From: Moniliophthora roreri
Taxonomy: Eukaryota > Basidiomycota > Agaricomycetes > Agaricales > Marasmiaceae
Reading direction: 5' to 3'
DNA length: 64,000 bases
NCBI GenBank assembly: GCA_001466705.2
Contig: LATX02000181.1
Coordinates: 558,001-622,000, forward strand
The translations under genes were made by a program, and so were the position numbers. Shown in pieces: positions 11,901 to 25,000 of this stretch. Below the pieces are notes generated by a model, which saw only the letters and a list, made by a program, of their open reading frames with translations, did no database searches and was not told the DNA's origin. Numbering within the stretch: the first letter of the stretch is position 1; the number at the start of each line of letters is the position of its first letter.

Positions 11901-13219
11901 GAAAACGAGGTCGTAAAGCGGTCGGAGTATGGAATTTTCGTCCCCCTTGGCTTTGTTCTTCCACCGTCCACAGGGCTCAAGTAACGAAAGACTCAAGAGT
12001 TAACGTTAAGCCCTCGGATCTTCTCTCTGTCTGCCTCATCATCTATGTGTCCTCGAAACTTATGGAATGAAACATTCGCTGTGCTAGAGTCGATTTAATT
12101 AAACGGGGTGTTGTGGGGGTCGTGTAGGAGAGGAATCGAGTAGAATCCATGCTTGAGATCTAGCACCGTGGTCATAAGCAAAACACGAGGTGAGGTGGTT
12201 TTGGTTACTCCTGTAAAAAAAAAAATAATGCTGATAACCCCTACTAGAGAATACGGGGGACCTCGGTTGAGCCTCACGCTTTCTTTCAGCTTAAGCTAGA
12301 ATGGGATATGCGGAAGCGAAAACAGATTGTCATGCGTTGTACAGCAGATCCCAGTGGAAGGAGAAATGCATTCAAAGAAATAACGCAAAGTGAGTATTGG
12401 ATCGTAATGTTTCACTGAAGTTTCCTGACACAGCTCTCTCCGCTCTGCCCATCCGATTCAAGGACAACACATACTCGGCAATCGGAAACAATCGCCCCGA
12501 AATTTACAACGTGGACTACTCAGAGTCGCAGCAGCTTTGTCGAGAAATCAAGACCTCAACACATGATTTAGTTGGGATTCGAACAGGGTCGGATGTTGAA
12601 GGCGATGAAGCGTCAAACATGATTTTCACTATCAGTAGGTGAGCCCCGGGTCCACGTTTCATGTTCTCCTTGCTCATGAATTCGGTTCCTTCAAGATCCC
12701 TTAGGAACGCTCGATGTCGACATCGCTCACGAACCATGTTCAAAAGATCTTTGATGTTCGACAACTCCATCAACCTTTGGATGTTCAGTATTCACTTCAT
12801 GAGAGACGCGGTTCAATGATGTCCCACTCGTGATATAGTCAAAGCCTCGCAACTCCTTGACGGTGAGTCAGTCCTTGGTCTTGGGTTCCAAAGCTCATTG
12901 AGTACATCCAGGGGGAATACGTCGTCCATGCTTCTTTCAATGTACTTATCGAAGCGATGTTGAAGCTTCTCGACATACAAAATTTCATGTGAACACCCGA
13001 AAGTGAGCATGCAGCCAAAACTTTACATGACCAAGGCTAACAACAAAAGTGTCAGGGCATGTCTGGAATCTGCAGTACTCAAATACGAGATAGAGAGAAA
13101 GATGCAGAGCCCTCAGAACCATGTTCAACTCCGACAGGATTTTCTCGTCTGTTGTCCTCGCTCTTCTCTTCGTGTCACATGGAGATGCGCTCTCTCCTTC
13201 CAGCCATTACGACACACAA
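8928..13219. other. Long intergenic stretch without a recognisable gene
   Basis: The first ~400 bases are presumably the MADS-box promoter. Beyond that only short frames occur, none with domain-like content. A pentamer run, four copies of GGCAT, sits near 10340. A frame at 12397-12642 (PIRFKDNTYSAIGNNRPEIY) has protein-like composition but no family I know and no start or stop context. I saw no tRNA or rRNA. Confidence 0.45.
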
Positions 13220-15525
13220 TATGAAGCACGTCAGCCGTGGTCTGGCCGTTGAGGTGTTCCATCCCAAGACTAACTACACGGTAGGCATAGCCCAGTTCTG
13301 TTTGCCCGTCTGTAGTCAACTGAGGCTTCTGGATTCACAGACTTCTGGTAAAGGTGTGGACTTGCCGAAGAGCCTCGTTCAGTCAAGTATAGAGGAGCAG
13401 GTGGTCCCCTTCCTCTCGTCTCAGCTGCAAGTAGATTCCGCCAACTTGGTCTTACACGTCTGATACTGCAAGCTACGGATACGTCAAACAATACCACGTA
13501 ATCAACACATTTGCCTATACTAGGTTCTCGTACTTACAGCTCCCCATGAACAGGATGGTGTTCCTTTCGTCAATGCGGTCGCCAACGTTGCTCTCAAGCA
13601 GGACAGGGTCGTTGCCTTTGGACAATCTTTCGTTGACACCAGTATGTCTTTAACAGTGCCAAGCCCTTTTACTATACTCATGCGCTCTTAGCCAACATCG
13701 CCGATTCCAAACCAAGTGTTGAAGTAGCCTCAGTCATTCCCAGAGTCGAGCAGGCACTTGATGGCAAGCATAATAGTGTTCAGCCTACGGTCGAGTATCT
13801 TACCCTGCAAGACAGCTCAATCGTTCTCTTTCATGTTATCCAGGTGCAGAACGAAGCAGCAATGACATGGCACGAGGCCTATGTCGACGCTCATTCGGGT
13901 GAACTGGTCTCTATCACCGACTTTGTGGCCCAGGCATCAGTGAGCGTTGACAGAGTCTTTTAACGCCACGCCTCCGTATGAATACGCACCTTACAGTATA
14001 AAGTCCTTCCCATGTGGAAAGAGCTACCCACAGAAGGATATGAGATCCTTGTGGATCATCAGAACAGCGTGGCTAGTCCCTTTGGCTGGCATAACGACGG
14101 AATTACGAATACCACCGTGACCGCGTAAGTACGCCTTCCGGATCCCTCAATTCATCCTCTGACGCGTGGAGATACGCAGAGGCAACAATGTCATCACCTA
14201 CATCGGGGCGGAGAGACCTCGACAACCTCTCGGTCAAGCAGCCCTCTCATCTTCGACTACACGTACGACTCCAATCGGCACCCTAGCGACCAACAGAACC
14301 CTGATGCGGCACGAACAGACGCATTCTATGTTATCAATTCCTTCCATGATGTCTTGTATCTATATGGGTTCACAGAGTCGACGTTCAACTTCCAGACCAA
14401 CAATTTCGATAAGGGTGGTCTTGGAAATGATAGGGTTCTAGTCAGTCTCGATGATTCTGCGGGTCAGAATAACGCTGATTTTGCCACACCGCCAGAGTGA
14501 ATGACTAGGTCACCTTTTACAGCGATTGAGTTTCTGACTTGACACATAGTGGGGCAGTCTGGGAAAATGCGGATCTTTCAGTTCGTTACATGGAATAATG
14601 TCCGTATACTCACTCTTTGCGTAGGACGAGAACATTTAGCTGATACATGAAATAGGCAAGGCGAAATGCTGCTATTGGAGAACGATATCCCAATACACGA
14701 GATGACGCATGGGCTTACCAACCGTTTGACTGGTGGAGGAACTGTCCGATGCCTACAAACGACAGAAGTTGCGGGCTTGGGTGAAGGATGGTCTGATGCT
14801 GTTGTCGAGTACGCATTTCATCTTTTCGCTTTTGTTCTCACCCGCATGCTTAATACGATGATAACTGGTTTGCCCAATCCGGAAACGCAGCTGTTCGTGA
14901 CTTTAGGCTAGGAACTTGGGCTACTAACGACCCTCCATGGGATTCGTTCAAATCCGTATTCCACTTCGACGAGCACTAATCCGCTTCGGTATTCCAACCT
15001 CGCAAGGTTATCTGAAGTTCATTGTATGTCTTATCTCGTCTTTCAGAGTCGTGAATTGTGACCTGATTTCATTCAAAGCTATCGGCGAGGTGAGATAACG
15101 TGAATATGCTGTCAACCTAATCGTTATTCTTATTGCGCTGCCCAATTTCTCTATTTATAGGTCTGGTATGTGCCCTTGTAACTCCTATGATCAATGACAC
15201 CCCCAACTGACATCCTCTTCAATACAGGGGGCCAATATACTACACAATATCTATGCCACTCTCGTAACTGAACGCGGCTGGTCATCCACCGTTCGTACAG
15301 ATGCGTCTGGTTCAGAAGGAAACGTTGTCTGGCTGCAACTGCTCGTCGGTGGACTTTCTCTTCAGCCTTGCAATCCTGATTTCACTTCTGCTCGAGATGC
15401 ATGAATTCAGGCTGACGAGAACAGGTACAATGGTGCAAACAGGTGTTTGTTGTGGAGGACGTTTGCTAGCAGGGGCCTTGGGGTCGGTGCTATCAATCAT
15501 GTTGACTCGTCGGAAGTACCAAAGA
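13220..15525 (+). pseudogene. Fungalysin (M36 metallopeptidase) pseudogene
   Basis: The whole gene order of a fungalysin can be followed: propeptide start (VEVFHPKTNYT, ~13245), IEEQVVPFLSSQLQVDSANL, NAVANVALKQDRVVAFGQSF, AYVDAHSGELVSITDFVAQA, DAFYVINSFHDVLYLYGFTE, DRVLVSLDDSAGQNNADFAT, the zinc site [17 protein letters not shown] (HEMTH at 14696-14710) and [10 protein letters not shown], then NILHNIYATLVTERGWSST near the end. Several breaks cannot be explained by introns: frame changes near 13455, in the catalytic domain near 14235, and near 14940, plus TGA at 15402-15404 where the paralogue at 17421-19712 has Trp. The product would have been a secreted zinc endopeptidase. Confidence 0.85.
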
Positions 15526-15724
15526 GGATGTCGGTGTTATTATGATATATATACCGGTGTTTCTATATTAGTATATGTTGTTTTCTTGGCTTGCCTTTTT
15601 GAGGATAAGACAAAAAAATTTGCCGTTTCGGGATTGGTACAAGTTGTCGCTTTTACATCGCTAGCTCTACTTGTGAACAAAATTTTCTCCCCAACTTCCC
15701 ACTCGCATACTCGCGTATCATCAA

Positions 15725-17081
15725 ATGCACGAGGAGCCGCTTGAAATTCATTTTCCTCAGGAATTGATTGACGAGATTTTGAGTGCCACGACATGGAGGA
15801 AACTGGATCTCAAGTCCTGTTCATTGGTTGGGAGGGCATGGCGTCCTAAAAGTCAAGCTTTGCTTTTTCGCAGTGCGTACTACTACTTTCACCGGGTTGA
15901 AAAGATAATAATATTCTCCTAATACTCAGGCCTTCACATCTCCGAACCAGAGCATGCTACCTCAATTGAGGATCTGCCGAACTATCTCTCGAATTCTGTT
16001 CACCACCTGGCTCTTCAGTTCATACCTCGGGAAGAAAACGACTACGAGCTTCTTCTGCGTTCCGCTTCAAAGCTGTTGCCCCGGTTACATCATCTGACTA
16101 GTCTCACGTTGCGGGGTCTTCAGGTCGTGAACGTGAGAGCTCGGCGAACACGGTTTTCACTGAGGAACGGGTTAGATTCGTTCATTCGGTCGCTGGTTAC
16201 GAGTCCAAACGACGACGATCAATCGGTCACTTCGCATCTGAATGAACTGACCCTGGACGGAGTAGTCTTCCAGACTGCTTATGACTTTCACCGATTTATG
16301 GCTCAAAGCCGCTTCCAGCACCTGGAGGAGCTGGTGGTTCGGGATGCATGGCTTGTATCACCAGAATACTTTATCGCATTTGGCGTACCCGCGAACGATG
16401 GCTATGGCTCGAATCAGGATGCCTGGTCTTGCCATTACAATTCATTAAAGACTATGACCATCTTGCATTCTCAGACCATCTACGATGCTCTTTGTGACAG
16501 ACGTTGCCCCTGCGACATCTCTGGTGTTGAGAGGCTGCAGTTTGTTGCGGATCGCGACAGGGAGTTCAAATCCCCACCACCTGGCAACTCGTTGGCTCAT
16601 CTCAGAACTCTAGGCAGCAGTGAGTTTACTCAATTCGTCTATCAAACTATGAATTCAGTGATCTCAATATCCAACAGGAATTGATTTCTCTGCTTCGCCA
16701 ATGCCAGCCATGCCGCACCTTACGCACTACTATATCACCGTGCCTGTGCGGGACATACTCGAAGAAGATGGAATCCTGTCGGAAATTGAAGAGCCTTTTT
16801 TAGATCTCAAAGACGCTGCACCGAAATTGCAGGAAGTTATTGTAGATCTAAAGTTGGTTTTTGAAGGTACCGACATAGAAATGACAAGCTTCATCACCCA
16901 AATACTACAACACGGACTGGATGGCATTCTAGTAAATGCTCCGCTACCGGATGGTGTAAGGATCGTTGTCATCGTGCCGCGTCAAGATGATGCGACGATT
17001 GAAGCGGTCCGCAACGCACTTCCATTAGTAAATCGAACTGGCTTCCTTCAAGTCGTCGGCGCTGCAGACTACCCATACTGA
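15725..17081 (+). CDS. F-box / LRR-like protein
   Basis: Exons 15725-15872, 15930-16619 and 16678-17081 join in frame to 413 aa. Near the N-terminus (residues 9-40) is an F-box of the mushroom type: FPQELIDEILS followed by LKSCSLVGRAW. The rest has leucine-rich-like segments (LHHLTSLTLRGLQ, HLNELTLDGVVF, FQHLEELVVRDAW) and ends without known motifs. Such proteins usually act as substrate adaptors of SCF ubiquitin ligases; the target is unknown. It sits between two fungalysin copies. The organisation is the same as in the F-box gene at 45498-47001 (exon 1 ends just after the F-box). Both introns are GT-AG. Confidence 0.85.
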
Positions 17082-17420
17082 AGGTGATGTGGGTCCCTGT
17101 GTGTTCATCTCGTAATGAAAAGGCGCTGACAGATTTGCAGTCAGAATACTTGCAATAGTCATCAACTAGAGATACTATGATACAATTATGCTTTTGTTTA
17201 ATGAAGATTAAAATCAAAGGCAAAAATGCACATGATCTATTCAGCAGCGACCCTCGCCCTCGGATGTCTTGCCAAAATTTGGGGGAGCCCTTCATAGTGG
17301 AACGGAGATCGAGAAATGTTCTTCATAAAACCCTATGAAACAAGTATACAAAGTTTGAATTGTCGTTACATCCGGAATTCTACTGTTCTTCTCCACCTCG
17401 CAACTTTCCGCATCAGCCCT

Positions 17421-19712
17421 TTAGCAGCCAGAAGGAACTGACGACGAGTCGACGTAGTTGGCAGCACTGGTACCAAGACCCTTGCTGGCGAATACTCTCC
17501 AGAGCAAGCAACGGTTGGCACCACCATAGCTGTTCTGGTCAGCCTGAATCCATGCGTCACGAGCAGTGACGAATGTCGGGTTGCAGGGTTGAAGAGCGAG
17601 TGCGTCAACGAGAAGGCGCAGAAAGACAACATTTCCTTGCGAGCCGCTGGCGCTTGTGCGAGCAGTGGACGACCAACCGTGCTCAGCGACGAGAGCAGCG
17701 TATATGTTGTGAAGTGTGTTGGCCCTAGATGAAAGCTCCGTCAGAAACTGCATAATTATCAGTAGTGGGATCGAGCGCCTACCAGATTTCACCAATAGCT
17801 GTAAGATAGGAAGTTGGGAGTCAGTATGTATATGGTGTCAATAAAATGGCTTGTGACGTACAGTGAACAGATGTCAAGCCGCGAACATTGGAGTACTTGA
17901 GATTGTTGGTAGTGGAAGAAGTAGAATATGGCCTGGAGCGAATGCCTACGGGATCATCGGTGACCCATGCACCAAGGACAAAGTCCCTGACAGTTGCAGA
18001 GGAAGTGTGCGAAAACCAGCTACCGGCAGTGTCAGTATCGAGTTGTTCGAATTTTTAAAATATAATACTTGACAACAGCATCAGACCAACCCTCACCCAA
18101 GCCACGGGATTCGGTGGTCTGCAAACAACGACCAGTACCACCACCGGTCATGCGGTTCGTGAGACCGTGTGTCACTTCGTGGATGGGAATGTCATTTTCC
18201 AAGGATCCGTCACGCCTCACCTATATTGATTGGGGGGGTTGAGTTTATGGCCGACCGGTGAAGCAGATGCTGAACTTACGCTAGTGAGAGTCCAGACATA
18301 CATACGGCAAGTTCCTGATTGACCGCTACAGAAAGACAGTCAGAGCCAGCATCAAGAGAGCTCGAAATGGCCTTACTCGGGGGGAGTGGCAAAGTTAGCA
18401 TTGTTAGTGCCAGAGGCATCTTGAACACTCATGAGCACCCGGTCGTTTCCCGCGCCACCTTTGCCAAAGTTGTCGTTCTGGAAGTTGTACGCGGATTCGG
18501 TAAAGCCATACAAGTAGAGGGTGTCGTGATATGCATTTATCACGTAGAAGGCATTTGTACGTGCTGCGTCAAGGTTCTGGCCGGAGGTTGGGGCAACGGA
18601 TGGATCGTAAGTATAAATGAAGTTGAGACCGCTGCTGGATTGAGAGGTTGTTGCGGATTGCGAGTCCTTGTAAGCAATAACATTGTTACCAGCAGTGACT
18701 GTGGTGCCGGAGTCATGCCATCCCTGGGGCGACCCACTGAGTGCGGGTTCAGTGAGCGTCTCGAGTCCTTGAGTTACATCCACTTTCTGAATAGGGAGAA
18801 CCTTGTACTGGGGGGATGTCTCGGTTTAGATCTCAGGATTCTCGAAAGAAGTGGGCAACACTCACCGAAGCATCAGCTACAAAGTCGGTGACCGAGAGTA
18901 GTTCACCAGAGTGAGCATCGACGTACGCCTCGTACCAGGTGTTCTCTTCTACGTTTTGCACTTGGAACACATGGACGAGGGCAGCGCTACCATCGGGAAG
19001 AGCAAGGTACTCCAAAGTCGGTTCAATCTCGTTCTTTTTGCCTTCGAGAGCCTCCTCAACCTTGGCGATGACTGTGTTTACATCAACTGTCGGCGTGGAA
19101 TCGGCAGCCTTGGCTAGTCACAGGAATACACGTTTAGCTATTGCCTGGGATAAGCAGAGTGCAGCAAGCGCACGTACAAGTGTCAACGAAGGAAGATCCA
19201 AAAGCGATGACTTTATTGTCCTTGAATGCGACATTGCCGACTGCATTCGCGAATGGGATACCGGCCTAATAATCGCGGAGTTGTAAGACGTATCTGTAGT
19301 AGTAAAGATCAAACGACTCGCATGAAACTGTTTGACATAACCAAATTCGGTTTGTTCGGTGGCGTAACCGGATTCGAATCCTAAGTTGGCTTCCTCGATG
19401 TTTAATTGCGACGCGACGAACGAGACGGTTTGATCCTCGATGGTGGGTTTTACAAAGGATGGAGGGAGCTCGAGTCCGCTTCCGAAGGTCTGAAAATAGC
19501 TCCTCAATCAGAGAAACAACAAAACTCTGACAACCATTTACCTTGTATTCGGTCTGTGGGTGGAAAGCCTCCAACATCAGACCACGTCGACCGATATTGA
19601 TCGTGTCGTGGGTGCTGTGCTTGGCCGAGACAGGCTACGGTGTAGCACTCCCGCAGGACGCGTACAGGATGGCGAAAAGAACAGATGAAAAGAGCTTGTT
19701 GAAGGCGGCCAT
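17421..19712 (-). pseudogene. Fungalysin (M36), complete except for a TAG just after the signal peptide
   Basis: Ten exons join in frame: 19542-19712, 19322-19489, 19178-19265, 18866-19113, 18377-18807, 18280-18325, 18069-18220, 17862-18019, 17783-17798 (16 nt) and 17421-17724, giving 594 codons, the normal fungalysin length. Order: signal peptide (MAAFNKLFSSVLFAILYA), FTP/PepSY propeptide, catalytic domain with HEVTH and GLGEGWSDA (zinc ligands), C-terminus ending SSVPSGC. Codon 26 is TAG (19635-19637), which would stop translation right after the signal peptide; the next in-frame Met (19577) lacks a signal sequence. The second intron (19266-19321) starts with GC. Everything else is open, so the gene is either a very young pseudogene, read through, or affected by one base error. 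If made, it would be a secreted endopeptidase. Confidence 0.88.
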
Positions 19713-22011
19713 GGTGTCGTTGAACGCGACCTGTATGCACAGGAATATTTGCGCAAACACAAGCACTTGGACGCTGAGATTCTGGAGAGACGATGTCTTT
19801 CACTTTCTCTTATATTTCACCCAATGGTGTTGTACATTGTGAGGTTTCTCTCGGCTAGGCATGGTTCCTATAGTATAGGAAGGCGTTATTCATCCACGCG
19901 ATCAGATCTTGGCGTCCTCACCTACCAGATGGATTAGTAATAGATAAAGTGATCGATGGCGTGTAGTAGAGGCTGTATTATTGAATCGCTTCGTCATGGC
20001 GAGTAAGCTCCTTTCGGGATAAATCGAGAATCGCTTACTTCATACGTAGCCCGGGGGGTTTTTGAGGCTGACTATCCACTGCCAATCCGAATAACTAGGA
20101 GTTAGGGAACGCCCGCCCGCCCTGTGCATATCCGGCCAAATGTTGTTCTCAAGAACGCGTTAACGCCTAGTAGAATTGTCCAAGGGAGCTGGAAGCACGG
20201 TCAAAAGTCTTGGAAGATGATATATTGAGAGCACATACCAATCAATGTTCATGGATAGCAAGATTATGCCCAGAGTGGGATAGAGTACGGAAGTGGTCTT
20301 GGTGAAGACCTTGGCTTTTCTTATCCGAAGATTGAGATGCCCGCTGATTATTTGAGGTGCATCGAAACACTGGCGATCCGCGCAATAAGGCATGTTAGAT
20401 GCGCATGTACAAGTTGAACGTAAATCAGCCGGAGCTCGAGCGAATGGTATGGCATGACCTTGTATCATTTCAGTCAGGTAAGGGACCGAACCGTGTGGTC
20501 GACTTACTTTGTCGCATGCTTCTTGTTGAATTCGTCGAGTAAAGTAATGGTAGCATTGTCGACACGTCATGTGGTCAACTCTAATCTACCGTATCAACAC
20601 GGAGATTTGGTCGTTCCACAGTGATAGTACGGAGCAAGTTTGATCAAGACCTAATCCTCATACGGGATTGCCGGCGTTGTAAAGACGCTGCTACCGCAGC
20701 ACCTGTAATTCCGTCTGGATTTATCAGTCAGCAATATAATACATCGAGATACGCAAGAACAAAGGTACCTTGAGTATTAAAAGTTGCATGTTGGAAGTTG
20801 TGATAATGGATGGTGCGGGGAAACTCGGTATCTCCGTGCCTGACCATGGTGCGACAGAGTGAGAGCGTGAAGGCATATCTACATCTTGTCAGCAATAATG
20901 GGCTATGGGCTGAACTCGCCTTTACAATTGAACCTCATCATCTCTCACAGGAAAATGACCATCTACCGTCACTCGCAATCCGAATCATCATCAAGTTTGT
21001 TACTTTCCATCGATAGGCCGTTGTCACCATCAACATTTATGATCAAGCTTCAAGATTCAAGTAGAAGAACAGGTTCGCCCCAGAGACATCACTTGAAGAT
21101 GGTGCACTGGCCTAACGGTTGTCATGCTTCAGTCGAGCTTGTTGGGTTCAAGCATCGTTGCCGATGTGACTCCACAATGGGATAGACAGGCCTCTGAGAA
21201 AAAGCATAGATATACGAGGTGTGAAGTACTTGAGCGTAGCAGGCTGTGACTAGACCTGTGACGACATAACGTGGTCTGTGACACAGCGCACAGGATGACA
21301 GGCTGATCGTTATCTTTGTCATCTGCGAGACTTCAATCCCAACGAGAATTACCTAGGCTGACGTCCCTGACCTGGGCTGACATGCACTGATGTTCGCTGA
21401 TGATGCTGCTACCAGTAGTTTTGACTGATTTTGGTCCATTGCATAGAAACAACAAAGGTGAGATCCAGTAAGAATTGAACAAGAACTGAGTCAAGTTGCC
21501 AAGATGCTTGTCATCATTGTACAATGTGATCTGTGTGAGCTGAGTTCACAAATACTGGTCCTCTGAAATCCAGCTGTTCCTTGGACCTTGCTTCCTCACT
21601 TCCCTTACGACTCACAGCCCACAATCCTATTCTTGTATCCCTTCTGTTTCCCATGTTCCTAGGTTTTGGACTCAGAATGTCAAGATATTCAATGAGATTA
21701 GATGTGTTGAGTTATTGAGAAGAGCTGGAGACAAGTCTCAGATGGTGTGTTGTGTACCTAATGAATGATGTTCCCATATTCACCTTATTTTTTCAAGGCT
21801 CATGATGCTCATTAGAGTTTGATACATGTCAAACTGGATTGTCTAATTGCATCTCAGTTCACACATGTACATCTCATAGCCTTAACCATGACATAATACC
21901 AGTCAGACTGGTCAGACATGCTCCCAAAACATAATTAAGCTTGGTATGTGTTATCCCACTGCTTTTGGCTCCAGAGACTAATATCAAAACCCACTGAGCA
22001 CAACAGAAAAA
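19713..22011. other. Intergenic stretch, turning AT-rich and CpG-poor from about 21420
   Basis: The fungalysin promoter would lie in the first few hundred bases. Frames at 20160-20570 (minus) and 20810-21185 (plus) are short, have no recognisable domain, and I do not call them genes. From about 21420 the base composition changes to the AT-rich, CpG-poor type that continues into the duplicated DUF6534 segment. Confidence 0.4.
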
Positions 22012-25000
22012 GTAGAAGCAGTAAGACATTGAAAAAGTGATATACAATAAAAGGGAAAAGGGCGAGGAGGGAAAATTCTTCTTTTTACTAGAGTAAGGAC
22101 TTACACATTATCAATGGATACAACTAATAGAACCATGTATCAAGAATAATAACAGAAAAAAGTAGAGCTTATTACACTGGACACAACCACCAGGGCAGTA
22201 GAACAGCACCTGCAATTTCTTACTCTGGACTCTGCCATATGTTGGTCTCATAGGTATGGATCCTGGGCTGCAAAGATTTAGAAGAGATGCAAAGGTGTTT
22301 GACAAGACCTTCAGAGAATGGCTGAAGGCTATAGACATAGCAAGAGAGGGATACAGATGATTTAAAGGTCTAGTAGAAGTATAATTTGAGTGTTTGATAA
22401 AGATTGGATCCTAATGCCATAAGGCTGAAAGGCATAGGTGCTGTCCTACTGCCCTAGTAGTTGTGTCCAGTGTTAGAAATGTAGAGAAAAAGTGTAATTC
22501 TATCTTACACAGAATATATGTAGGAATAAGCTATATTATAGTGAGATGATGATAGTACAAGAGAAAGAGAAAAGAATGTACATAAATAGATGTACAACCA
22601 GACATAAGGTGTGGCATATAGTAAATGCACATGGTAAGCTATATGTGGTATGCTTACAACAGACCATCTTGAGTCTGTGTTTAGAATTATCTACTATTAT
22701 TCTAAATTGACTTTCATATCTGACAACTCCTTTAATGACACCCATGAGCTTCAAAAAAGGTCCTATATAATACTTCACATACCATATCATTTTGTCTATA
22801 ATTATACAGATTTGACTGTCTTTCAACCAAAATTTGAATCTCAGGCTGTATAAGTTTTTAATAAGAGTGTATTAGTCTAGAATCTAGTATTTGTGTAGTA
22901 GCAAATCTTACCCTTGTGATACTTGCAGTATGAGTATCTGCAGTATATGTTGACCTAGTTGTATCCAAATTCCTGCCTGCTACAAAGCTGGTGCTTGAGG
23001 TATCAATTGTAGTAGGCAACATTGTCTGTCTATGGTATTGTCGTGAGTTAAGCCTAATGAAACCAGTTAATACAAGCTGAAGAATCACATTTAGAAACCT
23101 ACGTTGATAGAATTGAGTTGCTGTATACTGTAAAAGGCTCAAGGTCAATAGCACCAAGCTAAAAAGTAGTTAATAATACATACAGTTTCCAATGATTGTG
23201 AAAGTCCCAGTATATAGGAGATTCTTTTGTCTTGAAACCATCTGGAGAATGTGAACATGCTAGATATGTACCTATTTCACATGGAAATCACTGAAATATG
23301 ACATACCAGCATGAGAGAACAGATACCAGCAACACTATAGGCATCTCCAATAAAATTTATTGGCTGGTAAAATAATAAAAAGAAATACCTGGTCAATGCT
23401 CCATTGTTAATGGCATGGGCAATAAGCTTGTTGATAAGTGTGTCTGTACTAATAGCAAGCAGAACAAGAGTTAGAAATTGTATAAATTGATATCAGAGCC
23501 AGAAGTTACAAACCTTTTAATGCCTGAACGACCTCTATGCAGGTAGTATGAAATAGCTGAAGCACAGATAACATCCTCAGCAGCAGCAATTGTATGTGTG
23601 ACAATAGCCATTGTCTAGAGCCAATTTAAAACAAGTTAGATAAGGAATAAGACTGAAATATACCATGAATGTCTCATTCTCAAAATAAAGCATGTAAGAA
23701 TGCCTTTGACCTCTAGAAGTGTATTAGCATTTTTTTCAGCACCACAAGCTAGCAATGATTCATACCCTCCAACCATAACATCTGCATGATAGTAATTAGT
23801 CAGAATTTGCAGGAGCATTGTAAAAATACATACAAATAGAGGATGCTGCCCATTCCACCATTAGGATTAGAGTATAATCTTCTAGTGAAGCTGAGAACAC
23901 ATACCAAGTTGAACCATCTTCAGGAGACACTTAGAAGGTATCAGATATCAGTATAAGGAAATAGTATAACCAAACAAAGATTACACTTACCAATATAACA
24001 CATATCCACCAACCCTTTTTATTGCTGACTGTGAATACTTTAGTACTGCTAGTGTCAAAGTAGCCTTTATACTTACTTTTGTAAATTTGTGCTGTATAGA
24101 ATAAGTGCACAATAGTGTTCAGTGCATCCTATGACTATGCTTGAACTCTCAAGCACAACAAAGGTCCAATGAGATCTTACTGTTACAGCAATTAAACCCT
24201 TGAAAAGGCCTTTTAGTGAAAACAAAGCTGAAAATAATAATTCAAACTTACAATAACACTCCTAAGGAACAGCTAGTGATTAGCCCTGAACAATACAAAA
24301 GTAGAAGAACTGACCAGACAATATCCAATGAAGCAAGAGGATTGGCATAGTTTATGATCAAATAATAATATACTGCATGGATTGCCATAATCTCATGGAG
24401 TGTTTCAAGGATGCTAAAAGAAATGCAACAGTCAATTGAGATTTGATGCCAATGCAGAATCACAAACAGGATAGCCAGGACCTGAAGGGTCTTATCATCA
24501 GCAATGCCAACAAACAAGAGATACAGAAGACTTACAACACCTCGAAGCAACAATCGGTCATTGTAATGTCGAAAGAAGTACCATGTTTGAAGACAGGTGA
24601 CACCATATAGACTATGGAAGTAAAATGCACTGTTCAGAGTTTATGATGACTAAGGATAGGCGGGTACACACCATGATGATAGAATAATTGTCACCAGAAA
24701 AGAACCAAATGTACTTCCTGGGTCAGCGGTTATGGAAGATGTATCCATGTTCTGTAAACCTCTAACAGTCTCCAAGCCGCTAGTTTATATATGTATGACC
24801 GGCGACTAACCACATACACTTACTCCATTCTGATTTATATCCTCGGAGCTACTCAGATGGGACTATGATTCTAACATGCATCAAGTTCCATCATTTGGAA
24901 CATTCAAAGCGCGCCGGTCTGATGACAGTTACAAGTTCCAGTTATTTTGCGGGTGTCATGCCGTAAGGCTGCATGCGCGCTGAGGCTATACCGTAGTGTA

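Noticed and set aside
12570..12590. GATTCGAAC resembling a tRNA T-loop
   Set aside because: The flanking bases cannot form the T-stem or an acceptor stem on either strand.
19504..19803. Alternative frame over the fungalysin 5' end that avoids the TAG
   Set aside because: It is out of frame with the signal peptide and with the propeptide, and matches no protein pattern.
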